A stretch of 64,000 bases of DNA, from contig NZ_OY762229.1 in the NCBI RefSeq assembly GCF_963665355.1, positions 868,001 to 932,000 on the forward strand. The letters run 5' to 3'. The position numbers and the translations under genes are program-made. The stretch is from an uncultured Desulfobacter sp. (GTDB lineage: Bacteria; Desulfobacterota; Desulfobacteria; Desulfobacterales; Desulfobacteraceae). Position 1 is the first letter of the stretch, and each line of letters starts with the position of its first letter. The notes beneath the pieces were generated by a model. That model was not told the origin of the DNA, did not search any database, and saw nothing but the letters and a program-made list of their open reading frames with translations. Shown here piece after piece: positions 54,062-62,081 of this stretch.

Positions 54062-55480
54062 GTGACAGGATATTATCAAAATTATAGCAGTATCATAAAG
54101 ACAATTAAACATAATCATATTGACAGCATATCGAAGATAGAAATGCCATTACTCTCCGTAAATGACCTCCGACAGCGCAATTCCGATACTCCCTTGCAAA
54201 TCATGCGCCGAGCATGGAATATGTCTGATGATGAAAAAATAGAACAAATCTTGATAGTATCCGCTTTCACCGACGTGAAGGCGATCAGGAAACTGATTAA
54301 TGAACTTCGTGCTGAAAAGACTCAAAATATTAAAATACTTCTTGATTATGGAGCAAGTGGTTACCATCGTGACAGAAAAACGACCGAAGAACTTAATAAA
54401 CTATCTATGCTCGCTAAAAAACACTTCTCGCCAGACAGCGGTTTGTTTCTGATTCAAATTGGCAGATTCCTCCACTCCAAAATTATTTTTCTTCGAACTA
54501 ACAAAGGCAAAGATTTTGCATCTGTTGGTTCCTTGAATTTCACATTTCGTGGACTATTTAGCAATGAAGAAATCATCTATAACATCAAAAATCCCAAAAG
54601 CGTTATCAAATACGTTAAAGAACTAAAACAATACGCAACCGAGATTCCTTTTGACGGGAAGAAACCACTGGACGCTTGCACATACAGGGACTGGATGCTT
54701 CAAGGCTCCATGTTCTATGAAGACAAAGACTCAAATCCATTCAATTTCAAACTAAATCTACCTGAAGATATACGACAACAAGCAAACGAAATTGTTGGCC
54801 TTCCTGCCGAAACGCCGGACAACCTGACTGTCTTCTATGTGCTTAATATTCCGAAAATCAAGATTAGGATGGGCTGGAAAAAATTTTGCATATCCACTTG
54901 CTACGGACACTGGTGTCCTAAACAGTTGGTAGCAGAGACGACAGAATCAATAAATAAGAAAATTGAATCGACTGTCCGAAAACGTATAAAACCTATACTT
55001 GATGACAAGAAAAAACTTAAAAGTAAGTACTTGGAAAAGTTTGACTTAATTGAGGATAAAATTAATAAATACAACAAAGTCCATGGTACGAGCTACGAAT
55101 GGGACAAAAATAATGCGATTAAGCGTATAGATAAGTGGCTCGAAAAAACGCTTAAAAAACTCCAAAACGACGATCAATTGAAACGACTTGTTTCTGGTGT
55201 AAGTGGCCCGGTAGTTGTTCCGGATTTTTGGTCAGGAGACCTCTTGGCATTGAAGGATTTCGAGCAGTCGTTTTGCGAGCATATGATTATCGAACTATCA
55301 AAAAAAAGTGTTCAAAATTGGGTTGCTCAATGGTTCAGAGACAACTTTGAATTTCCTGAAAACCACCCTTTGGGTCAAGACTGGGATGAAGCATGGAGTG
55401 ACGAAGATAACTGGTTGTCTTGGCTAACAAAACAAGATCAAGATCCGTTAAAAAAACTCCCCGAAGAATGGTTTGATTAA
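54062..55480 (+). CDS. Phospholipase-D-fold (HKD) protein (cassette C, putative nuclease)
   Basis: The 472-residue protein has one HKD-type half-site: FLHSKIIFLRTNKGKDF (His138, Lys140), VGSLNFTFRGLFSNEE (Gly-Ser-x-Asn, then Glu). This is the PLDc_2 pattern found in nucleases of restriction and defence systems; a single half-site implies dimerisation. An N-terminal SAFTDVKAIRKLINELR part and a Lys-rich coiled-coil-like middle (about 300-390) follow. The start at 54062 is a GTG without a clear ribosome site; ATG at 54143 is possible. It lies between attC sites 2 and 3. Confidence 0.7.
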   Translation: MTGYYQNYSSIIKTIKHNHIDSISKIEMPLLSVNDLRQRNSDTPLQIMRRAWNMSDDEKIEQILIVSAFTDVKAIRKLINELRAEKTQNIKILLDYGASGYHRDRKTTEELNKLSMLAKKHFSPDSGLFLIQIGRFLHSKIIFLRTNKGKDFASVGSLNFTFRGLFSNEEIIYNIKNPKSVIKYVKELKQYATEIPFDGKKPLDACTYRDWMLQGSMFYEDKDSNPFNFKLNLPEDIRQQANEIVGLPAETPDNLTVFYVLNIPKIKIRMGWKKFCISTCYGHWCPKQLVAETTESINKKIESTVRKRIKPILDDKKKLKSKYLEKFDLIEDKINKYNKVHGTSYEWDKNNAIKRIDKWLEKTLKKLQNDDQLKRLVSGVSGPVVVPDFWSGDLLALKDFEQSFCEHMIIELSKKSVQNWVAQWFRDNFEFPENHPLGQDWDEAWSDEDNWLSWLTKQDQDPLKKLPEEWFD

Positions 55481-55534
55481 GAGGGCGATACACTTAGGCG
55501 GTTGAGCAATATATTGTGCTATGAGCGAACTAAT

Positions 55535-55595
55535 ACCTAACCAGGCTAATTCAGCCGACGCAAAAAACCACGCGGCTGAATTAGCGACGTTAAAA
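55535..55595 (+). other. attC site 3 (end of cassette C)
   Basis: ACCTAAC (a perfect RYYYAAC box), CAG, GCTAATTCAGCCG, loop, CGGCTGAATTAGC, GAC, GTTAAAA. The 13-base stem is perfect and the outer boxes pair. No extrahelical base is visible. It shares GACGTTAA with site 1 and lies 54 bases after the cassette C stop. Confidence 0.75.
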
Positions 55596-55928
55596 TCTCA
55601 AAAAATCAGAACTTTTAAGGAATAGCAAAGCGACAGATAAGTCAATTTATGCTCGCCAAGGCCTATTTTAAAGCAGCTCTCAATAACAGAAGCATTGTGG
55701 GGTCGGAGCTATTTCAAATTTCTCACAGAAGACTATACTAAAAACAAATCTCATCCAATGATGGGCTCAAACCTCGGACTATTATCAATAGCCCACATGG
55801 GCTGTTTAACATTAACATTCACCTTGCAGGAAAATTTTCATAGGAAATTGCCCTGGTTCATCCGGATATGCCGCGATAACAATCTTTAATTGAGATCCCG
55901 GGACCTTTCTGGTATATCCTGCTTCATC
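55596..55928. other. Gap at the right border of the island
   Basis: No gene supported. A 64-codon TTG-started frame (55695-55889) has no recognisable character. The sequence from about 55850 becomes like the core genes. No attI or integrase is seen here. Confidence 0.4.
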
Positions 55929-57215
55929 ATGGCATATATAAATAAACAGATGCTCACGGCGGTGGTGGCCGATGAACAGGGAAATATTTTTGAACTGGAC
56001 GGATATGCGGCTGCGGGTATGTCCGGAAATGATTTCTTTATCCTGACAAAATCGGGCACATGCCCCATGCCCCACGGCAGTGAGCTGATGATGATGCCTG
56101 ACCGCGCGCCCATTGTATTCAACCTTGTCACGGATCAGTTTGAGGCCCTTGAATTCAATCCGTTCGAGCCTGACCAGCGCATTTTCCCGGTGGGCGTGTT
56201 CAACTCCCCGGGGTATGTAAACCTGCATTTCTGCGCCTATGATGATGCCGGCATAGATAAGCCCCTTCCCCTTTTTTCCTATGGTGCGCTGGGGTTTGGA
56301 AAAGATAATTTCAGATCCGCAGCCCTTCAGGTGGATGATGAGCCCCGCCAGGATCTGCGATTAATGCCCATTGACCAGGTCCGGAAAGGGGTGGAAAAAT
56401 ACAGAAAAAAATATCCGGACAACCGGTTGATGCGCCATCTGGAAAAATGTGCCCTGGAATACGGATGCCCGGCCGGCAAAAATTTTTTCCTGGGCCGGTA
56501 TGAAGCCCCGCTGCCCACTTCCGTAGTCTGCAATGCCAGGTGTCTTGGGTGCATTTCCCTTCAGACCGAAAATAACCTTTGCGCCTGCCAGGACCGGATC
56601 AATTTTATCCCGGACCCCGAAGAAATTGCCGGTGTTGCCCTGGAACATATCCTGAAGGTTGAAAACGCCGTGGTCAGTTTTGGCCAGGGGTGTGAGGGAG
56701 AGCCTTTAACCTCGGCCGATGCCATTGAAAAGGCCATTGTTCTGATCCGGGAAAAAACCGGTCAGGGCACCATCAACCTGAATACCAATGCCAGTCTGCC
56801 CCACCGGGTGGATCGTCTGTGCAAGGTTGGCCTGGACAGCATGCGCGTGAGTATGAACTCAGTACGCAACGCCTGTTATACAGCCTATTTTCGCCCCAAA
56901 TCCTATTGTTTTGAAGATGTTGTGGACAGTATTAAACGTGCCAGGGGCAACGGTCGTTTTGTGGCAATCAATTACCTGAACTGCCCGGGATTCACAGATT
57001 GCCAAAATGAAAAGCTGGCGCTTTTTGAATTTATCCGGGATACGGATATCAACATGATCCAGTGGCGCAATCTTAATTTTGACCCCCGGCATTATATCCG
57101 CATCATGGAGACCGCCGCCCCCGGCGGATTTCCCACCGGCATGGCAAACCTGATAAAAGAGTTGAGCCGGAAATTTCCCCGTCTGATCCACGGCTATTTC
57201 AATCCGCCTAAATAA
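55929..57215 (+). CDS. Radical SAM protein
   Basis: The 428-residue protein has a radical SAM cluster motif TSVVCNARCLGCIS (Cys-x3-Cys-x2-Cys, about 203-210) after a beta-rich N-terminal domain (KQMLTAVVADEQGNIFELDG). FGQGCEGEPLTSADAIEKA, INLNTNASLPHRV and GLDSMRVSMNS are typical barrel strands. The reaction is not known. I use ATG 55929 (MAYINKQML); the frame extends to 55890 without a good start site. It precedes a P-loop ATPase and vor operon and may belong with them. Confidence 0.85.
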   Translation: MAYINKQMLTAVVADEQGNIFELDGYAAAGMSGNDFFILTKSGTCPMPHGSELMMMPDRAPIVFNLVTDQFEALEFNPFEPDQRIFPVGVFNSPGYVNLHFCAYDDAGIDKPLPLFSYGALGFGKDNFRSAALQVDDEPRQDLRLMPIDQVRKGVEKYRKKYPDNRLMRHLEKCALEYGCPAGKNFFLGRYEAPLPTSVVCNARCLGCISLQTENNLCACQDRINFIPDPEEIAGVALEHILKVENAVVSFGQGCEGEPLTSADAIEKAIVLIREKTGQGTINLNTNASLPHRVDRLCKVGLDSMRVSMNSVRNACYTAYFRPKSYCFEDVVDSIKRARGNGRFVAINYLNCPGFTDCQNEKLALFEFIRDTDINMIQWRNLNFDPRHYIRIMETAAPGGFPTGMANLIKELSRKFPRLIHGYFNPPK

Positions 57216-57300
57216 ATATTGAAAAACCTACCCCGATTTGATTTAATTCATAGTTTGGGATTATTTAATGGTTTTTTTAACCCGTTAAGGAAAGGGCGGT

Positions 57301-57984
57301 ATGTTACCTGACATCAGCGGCATTATTATCATAGCCGGCAATTACGGCAGCGGCAAAAGTGAGACCGCCGTCAATCTGGCAGCCGTATCCCGGAAATCGG
57401 GTAAAAGCGTCAAGATAACGGACCTGGATCTGGTCAACCCCTATTTCAGAACCAGGGAAGCCCAAAAGCCCCTGGAAGATCTCGGGGTAGAGGTGGTGCT
57501 GCCGGACAGAAAATACATGCATGCTGACCTGCCCATCCTCACCCCGGCTGTGGCCGACATGATTAAAAATCCTGCGGAAGTGACCATTCTGGATGCCGGC
57601 GGCAATGACGTGGGCGTTAGGGTGATTGCCGCCCTGGCAGACGGGCTTAAAAAAAGCCATGTCAAATTACTGATGGTCATCAACTCCCTGCGCCCCGATA
57701 CCGGCGATGTCCAGGGCTGCCTCAGGATAAAAGCCGAAATCGAAGCGGCCGCAAAGCTGCCTGTCACAGGTCTGGTTTCCAATGCCAACCTTCTTGACGA
57801 GACCACGCCCCAAATTATTTATGACGGCTACAATCTGGTGACCCGGGTGTCCGAGGCCACCAATCTCCCAATTGATTTTTTAACAGCGTCCACCAGGCTT
57901 GTGCCCCAACTGGACCCGGAACGGATCTGTTGCCCGATCCTGCCCATTGACCGGTTGCTGGCACCCTGCTGGGTACGCACTTAA
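57301..57984 (+). CDS. P-loop nucleotide-binding protein (MinD/ParA-like)
   Basis: The 227-residue ATPase begins IIAGNYGSGKSETAVNLAAV (Walker A with a deviant Lys context) and has KITDLDLVNPYFRTREAQK and VTILDAGGNDVGVRV as switch regions, typical of deviant-Walker MinD/Mrp-like proteins. Its stop lies 21 bases before the ferredoxin gene of the second oxidoreductase operon, and AAGGAAAGG precedes its ATG, so it is likely the first gene of that operon. A role in assembly or regulation of the complex is inferred only from position. Confidence 0.85.
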   Translation: MLPDISGIIIIAGNYGSGKSETAVNLAAVSRKSGKSVKITDLDLVNPYFRTREAQKPLEDLGVEVVLPDRKYMHADLPILTPAVADMIKNPAEVTILDAGGNDVGVRVIAALADGLKKSHVKLLMVINSLRPDTGDVQGCLRIKAEIEAAAKLPVTGLVSNANLLDETTPQIIYDGYNLVTRVSEATNLPIDFLTASTRLVPQLDPERICCPILPIDRLLAPCWVRT

Positions 57985-58005
57985 CACCAAGGAGTACTAC
58001 TTACA

Positions 58006-58224
58006 ATGGCCTATAAACACATTATTGATGCCGAAAGGTGCAAAGGGTGCGGTCTTTGTGTGCATTTCTGCCCGAAAAACGTGCTTGAGATCACCGACAA
58101 GGTAAATGCAAAAGGACATTTTCCCGTCTGCCAGGCCAGGCCGGAAGATTGCATTTACTGTGCCATCTGCTGCACCATGTGTCCGGATGTGGCTATAAGT
58201 ATAGTTGAAGAACAAAGTGCTTAA
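58006..58224 (+). CDS. 2-oxoacid:ferredoxin oxidoreductase, ferredoxin-like subunit (second operon)
   Basis: The 72-residue protein has CKGCGLCVHFCP and CIYCAICCTMCP, two 4Fe-4S sites, and is closely similar to the delta subunit at 38083 (both start with KHIID and use the same first motif). It carries electrons out of the TPP enzyme. The second motif has an extra Cys. It is 22 bases upstream of the alpha subunit gene. Confidence 0.93.
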   Translation: MAYKHIIDAERCKGCGLCVHFCPKNVLEITDKVNAKGHFPVCQARPEDCIYCAICCTMCPDVAISIVEEQSA

Positions 58225-58246
58225 TTATTTATAAGGACAAGAGATA

Positions 58247-59317
58247 ATGGCTAAAGTCTTAATGAAAGGCAATGAAGCAATCGGCGAAGCCGCCATCAGG
58301 GCCGGCTGTCTGAACTATTTTGCATACCCCATCACGCCCCAGTCGGAAGTCGCCGAATATCTGAGCAAGCGCCTGCCCGAAGTGGGCGGCGTGTTCCTCC
58401 AGGGCGAAAGTGAAGTGGCCGTAGGGTATATGATCTTTGGTGCCTCGGGTGCCGGTGTGCGTGTCATGACCACCTCATCCTCTCCGGGCATCAGTCTCAT
58501 GAGTGAAGCAATTTCCTATATTGCCGGGGCCGAGTGCCCGGCCGTATTTGTCAATATCATGAGAGGCGGCCCGGGATTGGGCGGGATTCTGCCGTCCCAG
58601 GGTGATTATTTCCAGGCAACCAAAGGCGGCGGTCACGGCGATTATCATCTATTGGTCCTGGCACCGGATGGTGTTCAGGAAGCCGTGGAGATGACCATGC
58701 AGGCGTTCACCCTGGCTGAAAAATATAGAAATCCCGTCATGATCATGGGTGACGGCATGATCGGGCAGATGATGGAGCCGGTGGAATTTCCCGATGATTT
58801 GAAAACCGAGCCCAGCAACAAGGATGACTGGGCCACCAACGGGATGTCCACCCGAAAGAGCAAAAAGCCGAATCTGGTGAAATCCTTGTTCCTGGATCCG
58901 GTTGAGCTGAACCAGCACAATATGAATCTTAAAGCCAAATACGAACAGATGAAAAAAGAAGATGTTCAGTATGAGCTTTATAATACGGACGGGGAATATC
59001 AAATTCTGCTGGCAAGCTACGGCACCATGAGCCGTGTGTGCCGCACCGCCATTGACATGCTCAAGGAAGAGGGCATTGAAGCGGCCATGTTCCGCCCCAA
59101 GACGTTATTTCCCTTCCCTGAAAAACAGGTGCATGATGCCGCAGCCAAAGAGAGCTGCAAATGCGTTATCAGCATTGAAATGAGCATGGGCCAGATGGTG
59201 GAAGATGTCCAGCGTTCCGTTATGGGCAAAAAACCGGTGGAATTTTACGGGGAGTGCGGTGGTGAAATCCCGTCTCCTGAAAAAATCATCGAAATCGTAA
59301 AAGAGCTGATCGGGTAA
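58247..59317 (+). CDS. VorB-like 2-oxoacid:ferredoxin oxidoreductase alpha subunit
   Basis: The 356-residue subunit has YFAYPITPQSEVAEYLSKRL, GESEVAVGYMIFGASGAG and SSSPGISLMSEAISYI, the pattern annotated as 3-methyl-2-oxobutanoate (2-oxoisovalerate) oxidoreductase subunit VorB. A MxxTFALAEKYRNP-like stretch follows (TMQAFTLAEKYRNPVMIMGD). It is clearly paralogous to korA at 38299 but shorter and diverged, so a different 2-oxoacid (branched-chain) is likely. Confidence 0.9.
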   Translation: MAKVLMKGNEAIGEAAIRAGCLNYFAYPITPQSEVAEYLSKRLPEVGGVFLQGESEVAVGYMIFGASGAGVRVMTTSSSPGISLMSEAISYIAGAECPAVFVNIMRGGPGLGGILPSQGDYFQATKGGGHGDYHLLVLAPDGVQEAVEMTMQAFTLAEKYRNPVMIMGDGMIGQMMEPVEFPDDLKTEPSNKDDWATNGMSTRKSKKPNLVKSLFLDPVELNQHNMNLKAKYEQMKKEDVQYELYNTDGEYQILLASYGTMSRVCRTAIDMLKEEGIEAAMFRPKTLFPFPEKQVHDAAAKESCKCVISIEMSMGQMVEDVQRSVMGKKPVEFYGECGGEIPSPEKIIEIVKELIG

Positions 59318-59339
59318 GGCGCCGGTCAAGGAGAACATA

Positions 59340-60086
59340 ATGGGAAAAACATTTTCTAAGCCAGAGGCGTTAACAGACAATTATACCCACTATTGTCCCG
59401 GCTGCACCCACGGCATTGTCCACCGGCTGGTGGCCGAAGCCATAGACGAACTGGGCATCCGGGAAAAGACCGTGGGCATCGCCCCGGTGGGATGCGCTGT
59501 CATGATCTACAACTACTTTGACTGCGACTTCCAGGAAGCCGCCCACGGCAGGGCTCCTGCCATGGCAACAGGCATCAAGCGGGTACGCCCGGATCTGATG
59601 GTATTCACCTACCAGGGAGACGGGGATCTTGCCAGTATCGGTATGGGTGAAATCATTCATGCCGCCAACCGCGGGGAAAAAATCACCGTCATATTTATAA
59701 ACAATGCCATTTACGGCATGACCGGCGGGCAGATGGCCCCCACCACCATGCCGGGACAGCGGGCCACCACGGCCCCGGCCGGCCGTGATACGGCCCAGAC
59801 AGGCATGCCCATTCGCATGGCCAATCTGATGAGTGAAATTGTGACCCCGGGGTATGTGACCCGGCAGGCCGTGCTCAAGCCCCAGATGGTGAATAAATGT
59901 AAAAAAGCAATTAAAAAGGCATTCCAGTACCAGATGGACGGCACCTGTTTCAGCTTTGTGGAGGTGATCTCCACCTGCCCCACCAACTGGGGCATGACAC
60001 CCGTGGATGCTTTGAAATGGGCCGAAGAAACCTTGCTGCCTTATTATGAACTCGGCGATTACAAAACCCCTGAAGACGCCAAATAG
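59340..60086 (+). CDS. Vor/Kor-type beta subunit (TPP-binding, second operon)
   Basis: The 248-residue subunit has HYCPGCTHGIVHRLVAEAI, the TPP/Mg motif YQGDGDLASIGMGEIIHAA and NNAIYGMTGGQMAPTT. A Cys in ISTCPTNWGMTP may help hold a cluster. It pairs with the VorB-like subunit 22 bases upstream and resembles korB at 39452 in all motifs. Confidence 0.92.
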   Translation: MGKTFSKPEALTDNYTHYCPGCTHGIVHRLVAEAIDELGIREKTVGIAPVGCAVMIYNYFDCDFQEAAHGRAPAMATGIKRVRPDLMVFTYQGDGDLASIGMGEIIHAANRGEKITVIFINNAIYGMTGGQMAPTTMPGQRATTAPAGRDTAQTGMPIRMANLMSEIVTPGYVTRQAVLKPQMVNKCKKAIKKAFQYQMDGTCFSFVEVISTCPTNWGMTPVDALKWAEETLLPYYELGDYKTPEDAK

Positions 60087-60100
60087 ATTGGGAGAGACCC

Positions 60101-60637
60101 ATGCAGACAGAAATTAAATTTGCAGGATTCGGCGGCCAGGGCATTCTTCTCAGTGCCAAGCTGCTGGCCTATGCCGCAATGAAGCAGGGATACCAGGTTG
60201 CCTGGATTCCCTCCTATGGACCTGAAATGCGGGGCGGCACCGCATATTGCACCGTTGTGATCAGTGACAAGCTCATCGGATCACCCATTATAAAAAGCCC
60301 CTCCCACCTGGTGGCCATGAACCGGCCCTCCCTGGAGAAATTTGACGACACCGTCAAACCCGGCGGGGTTGTATTCATTAACTCGTCATTGATCCCGGTC
60401 AGAAGTCAGCGCAAGGATGTGGTTGAGCTGGCGGTTCCGGTCAATGATATTGCCATTGAGGCCGGATCTGTCAGGGCTGCCAACATCGTTGCGCTGGCTG
60501 CGTTTGCAGCCAAAAGCAAAGTGGTGGATCTGGATCTTCTTAAAAAATGCGTCCAGGAGGAATTTGCGGCAAAACCCAAAATTGTTCCTTTGAATATGGA
60601 GGCATTTGACAGGGGCGTGGCCGCAGCACAAGCTTAA
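60101..60637 (+). CDS. Vor/Kor-type gamma subunit (second operon)
   Basis: The 178-residue subunit starts with [20 protein letters not shown] and has [18 protein letters not shown], the domain III motifs of 2-oxoacid:ferredoxin oxidoreductases. It closes the operon 14 bases after the beta subunit and is followed by an inverted repeat. Confidence 0.92.
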   Translation: MQTEIKFAGFGGQGILLSAKLLAYAAMKQGYQVAWIPSYGPEMRGGTAYCTVVISDKLIGSPIIKSPSHLVAMNRPSLEKFDDTVKPGGVVFINSSLIPVRSQRKDVVELAVPVNDIAIEAGSVRAANIVALAAFAAKSKVVDLDLLKKCVQEEFAAKPKIVPLNMEAFDRGVAAAQA

Positions 60638-60675
60638 GAATGCCTGTGGCAGTTCCCAAGCGACCTAAATCAAAG

Positions 60676-60710
60676 GCGGGAAAAGGCGATTCAAACCTTT
60701 TCCCGCTTCT
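60676..60710 (+). terminator. Hairpin terminator after the second operon
   Basis: GCGGGAAAAGG pairs perfectly with CCTTTTCCCGC (11 pairs, 9-base loop), 38 bases after the gamma subunit stop. It is followed by only a short T/C stretch, so strength is uncertain. Confidence 0.7.
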
Positions 60711-60778
60711 CAAGCACCATTCAAGCAAAACCGTCACCACACATCAACTTGCATAAATTTAACGGATACCCTGTAGCG

Positions 60779-61858
60779 ATGAAAGATAAAAACTTCGAAT
60801 ACCTTTCTTTCTTGGGTTGGGCTGCCTGTTTCCAGGCAGATCTGGAGAATCTTGACAGTAATTCTCTTATTCCGGCCCGGGTAACCGGGATCAGGAGAAA
60901 AACTTTTTTTATCAATGACGGTAAAGAAGAGCGCCCGGCCTCCCTGGCCGGAAAGCTTCAGCTTGAAAGCAGCAGCGCATACCCGGTTATCGGAGACTGG
61001 GTTCTGGTCAGGCAAACCGTTGTCACCGGGATATTGCCCCGAAAAAATGCCCTGATCAGAGGCGCTTCAGGCATGCGCAGCCGAAAATCAGGGGAACACA
61101 AAGAGCAGGTCATTGCGGCCAACCTTGACAATGTATTCATCGTTACCGGCCTTGACCGGGATTTTAACCTGCGGCGCATTGAGCGCTACCTGACCCTTGT
61201 CTATAACTGTGGGCTCAATCCGGTAATCATCCTGACAAAAGCAGATCTTCACCAGGATCCCGAACACTTTGTGAGCGAAGTGGAAACCATTGCATTCGGC
61301 GTTCCCGTACATCTGATATCCGCCTTGGATGATTCCGGGCTGTCCAACCTTATGCCCTATCTAAAGCATGGCCGGACATGTATTATGGTGGGATCTTCCG
61401 GTACAGGCAAATCCACGCTGATCAACCGGCTGTGCGGAGAAACCGTCCAGGACACCGGCGAGGTAAGCGCCCATGTGGGAAAGGGGACACACACCACCAC
61501 GTCCCGGGATCTGATCATGATGCCCCAGGGCGGCATGATCATCGATAACCCCGGCATCCGTGAAGTCAGCTTCTGGGATATTGACCAGGGTGTTGAATCG
61601 ACATTTCCGGAAATAGAAGAGCTGGGAACACAATGCCGGTTTTCAGACTGCACCCACACCCATGAACCCGGGTGCAGGGTTCTTAAGGCAATCCGGGACG
61701 CAGAACTGACGGAAGCCAGGCTGGAAAATTACCTTAAGATGAAGCGGGAACTGGAATATATCTCCTCCCGGAAGAAAAAGAGCGCAGACCGGGTGGAAAA
61801 AGAACGGTGGAAAGATGTGGCAATCCGAATCAAACAGATAAACAAAAAGAAGTCGTAA
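60779..61858 (+). CDS. rsgA: Ribosome small subunit-dependent GTPase A
   Basis: The 359-residue circularly permuted GTPase acts in late 30S maturation. G motifs are in the order G4-G5-G1-G3: ILTKADL, LISALDDSGL, GSSGTGKSTLINRLCG (P-loop) and DNPGIREVSFWD. An N-terminal OB-fold (RPASLAGKLQLESSSAYPVI GDWV region) and a C-terminal zinc site (CRFSDCTHTHEPGCRV) complete the family. I use ATG 60779; a TTG at 60749 would add 10 residues. It is probably a single-gene unit. Confidence 0.95.
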   Translation: MKDKNFEYLSFLGWAACFQADLENLDSNSLIPARVTGIRRKTFFINDGKEERPASLAGKLQLESSSAYPVIGDWVLVRQTVVTGILPRKNALIRGASGMRSRKSGEHKEQVIAANLDNVFIVTGLDRDFNLRRIERYLTLVYNCGLNPVIILTKADLHQDPEHFVSEVETIAFGVPVHLISALDDSGLSNLMPYLKHGRTCIMVGSSGTGKSTLINRLCGETVQDTGEVSAHVGKGTHTTTSRDLIMMPQGGMIIDNPGIREVSFWDIDQGVESTFPEIEELGTQCRFSDCTHTHEPGCRVLKAIRDAELTEARLENYLKMKRELEYISSRKKKSADRVEKERWKDVAIRIKQINKKKS

Positions 61859-62081
61859 TAACCATGGGCTGATATAGCATATCAACGGCCAGATTCAACC
61901 CGCAATGAAGGTTTAAAGATCGGTATAGGTTGCACAAACGTTCATTATAAATGAGACAATAAATCAAATTGACACACTTGTGCTGTTTCTTTATACTCCC
62001 TGGATTGATGACAATACCTGTCGCCTGATATCATTTTTGAGCGGCGCATTTTGATCTGAACCTTACATTTGGGAGAAATCC

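Noticed and set aside
48000-55700. Integron integrase gene
   Set aside because: No tyrosine recombinase reading frame in either strand of the window, so only a cluster of attC-like sites can be claimed.
55695-55889. 64-codon TTG-started frame before the radical SAM gene
   Set aside because: No recognisable protein character and a rare start without a ribosome site.
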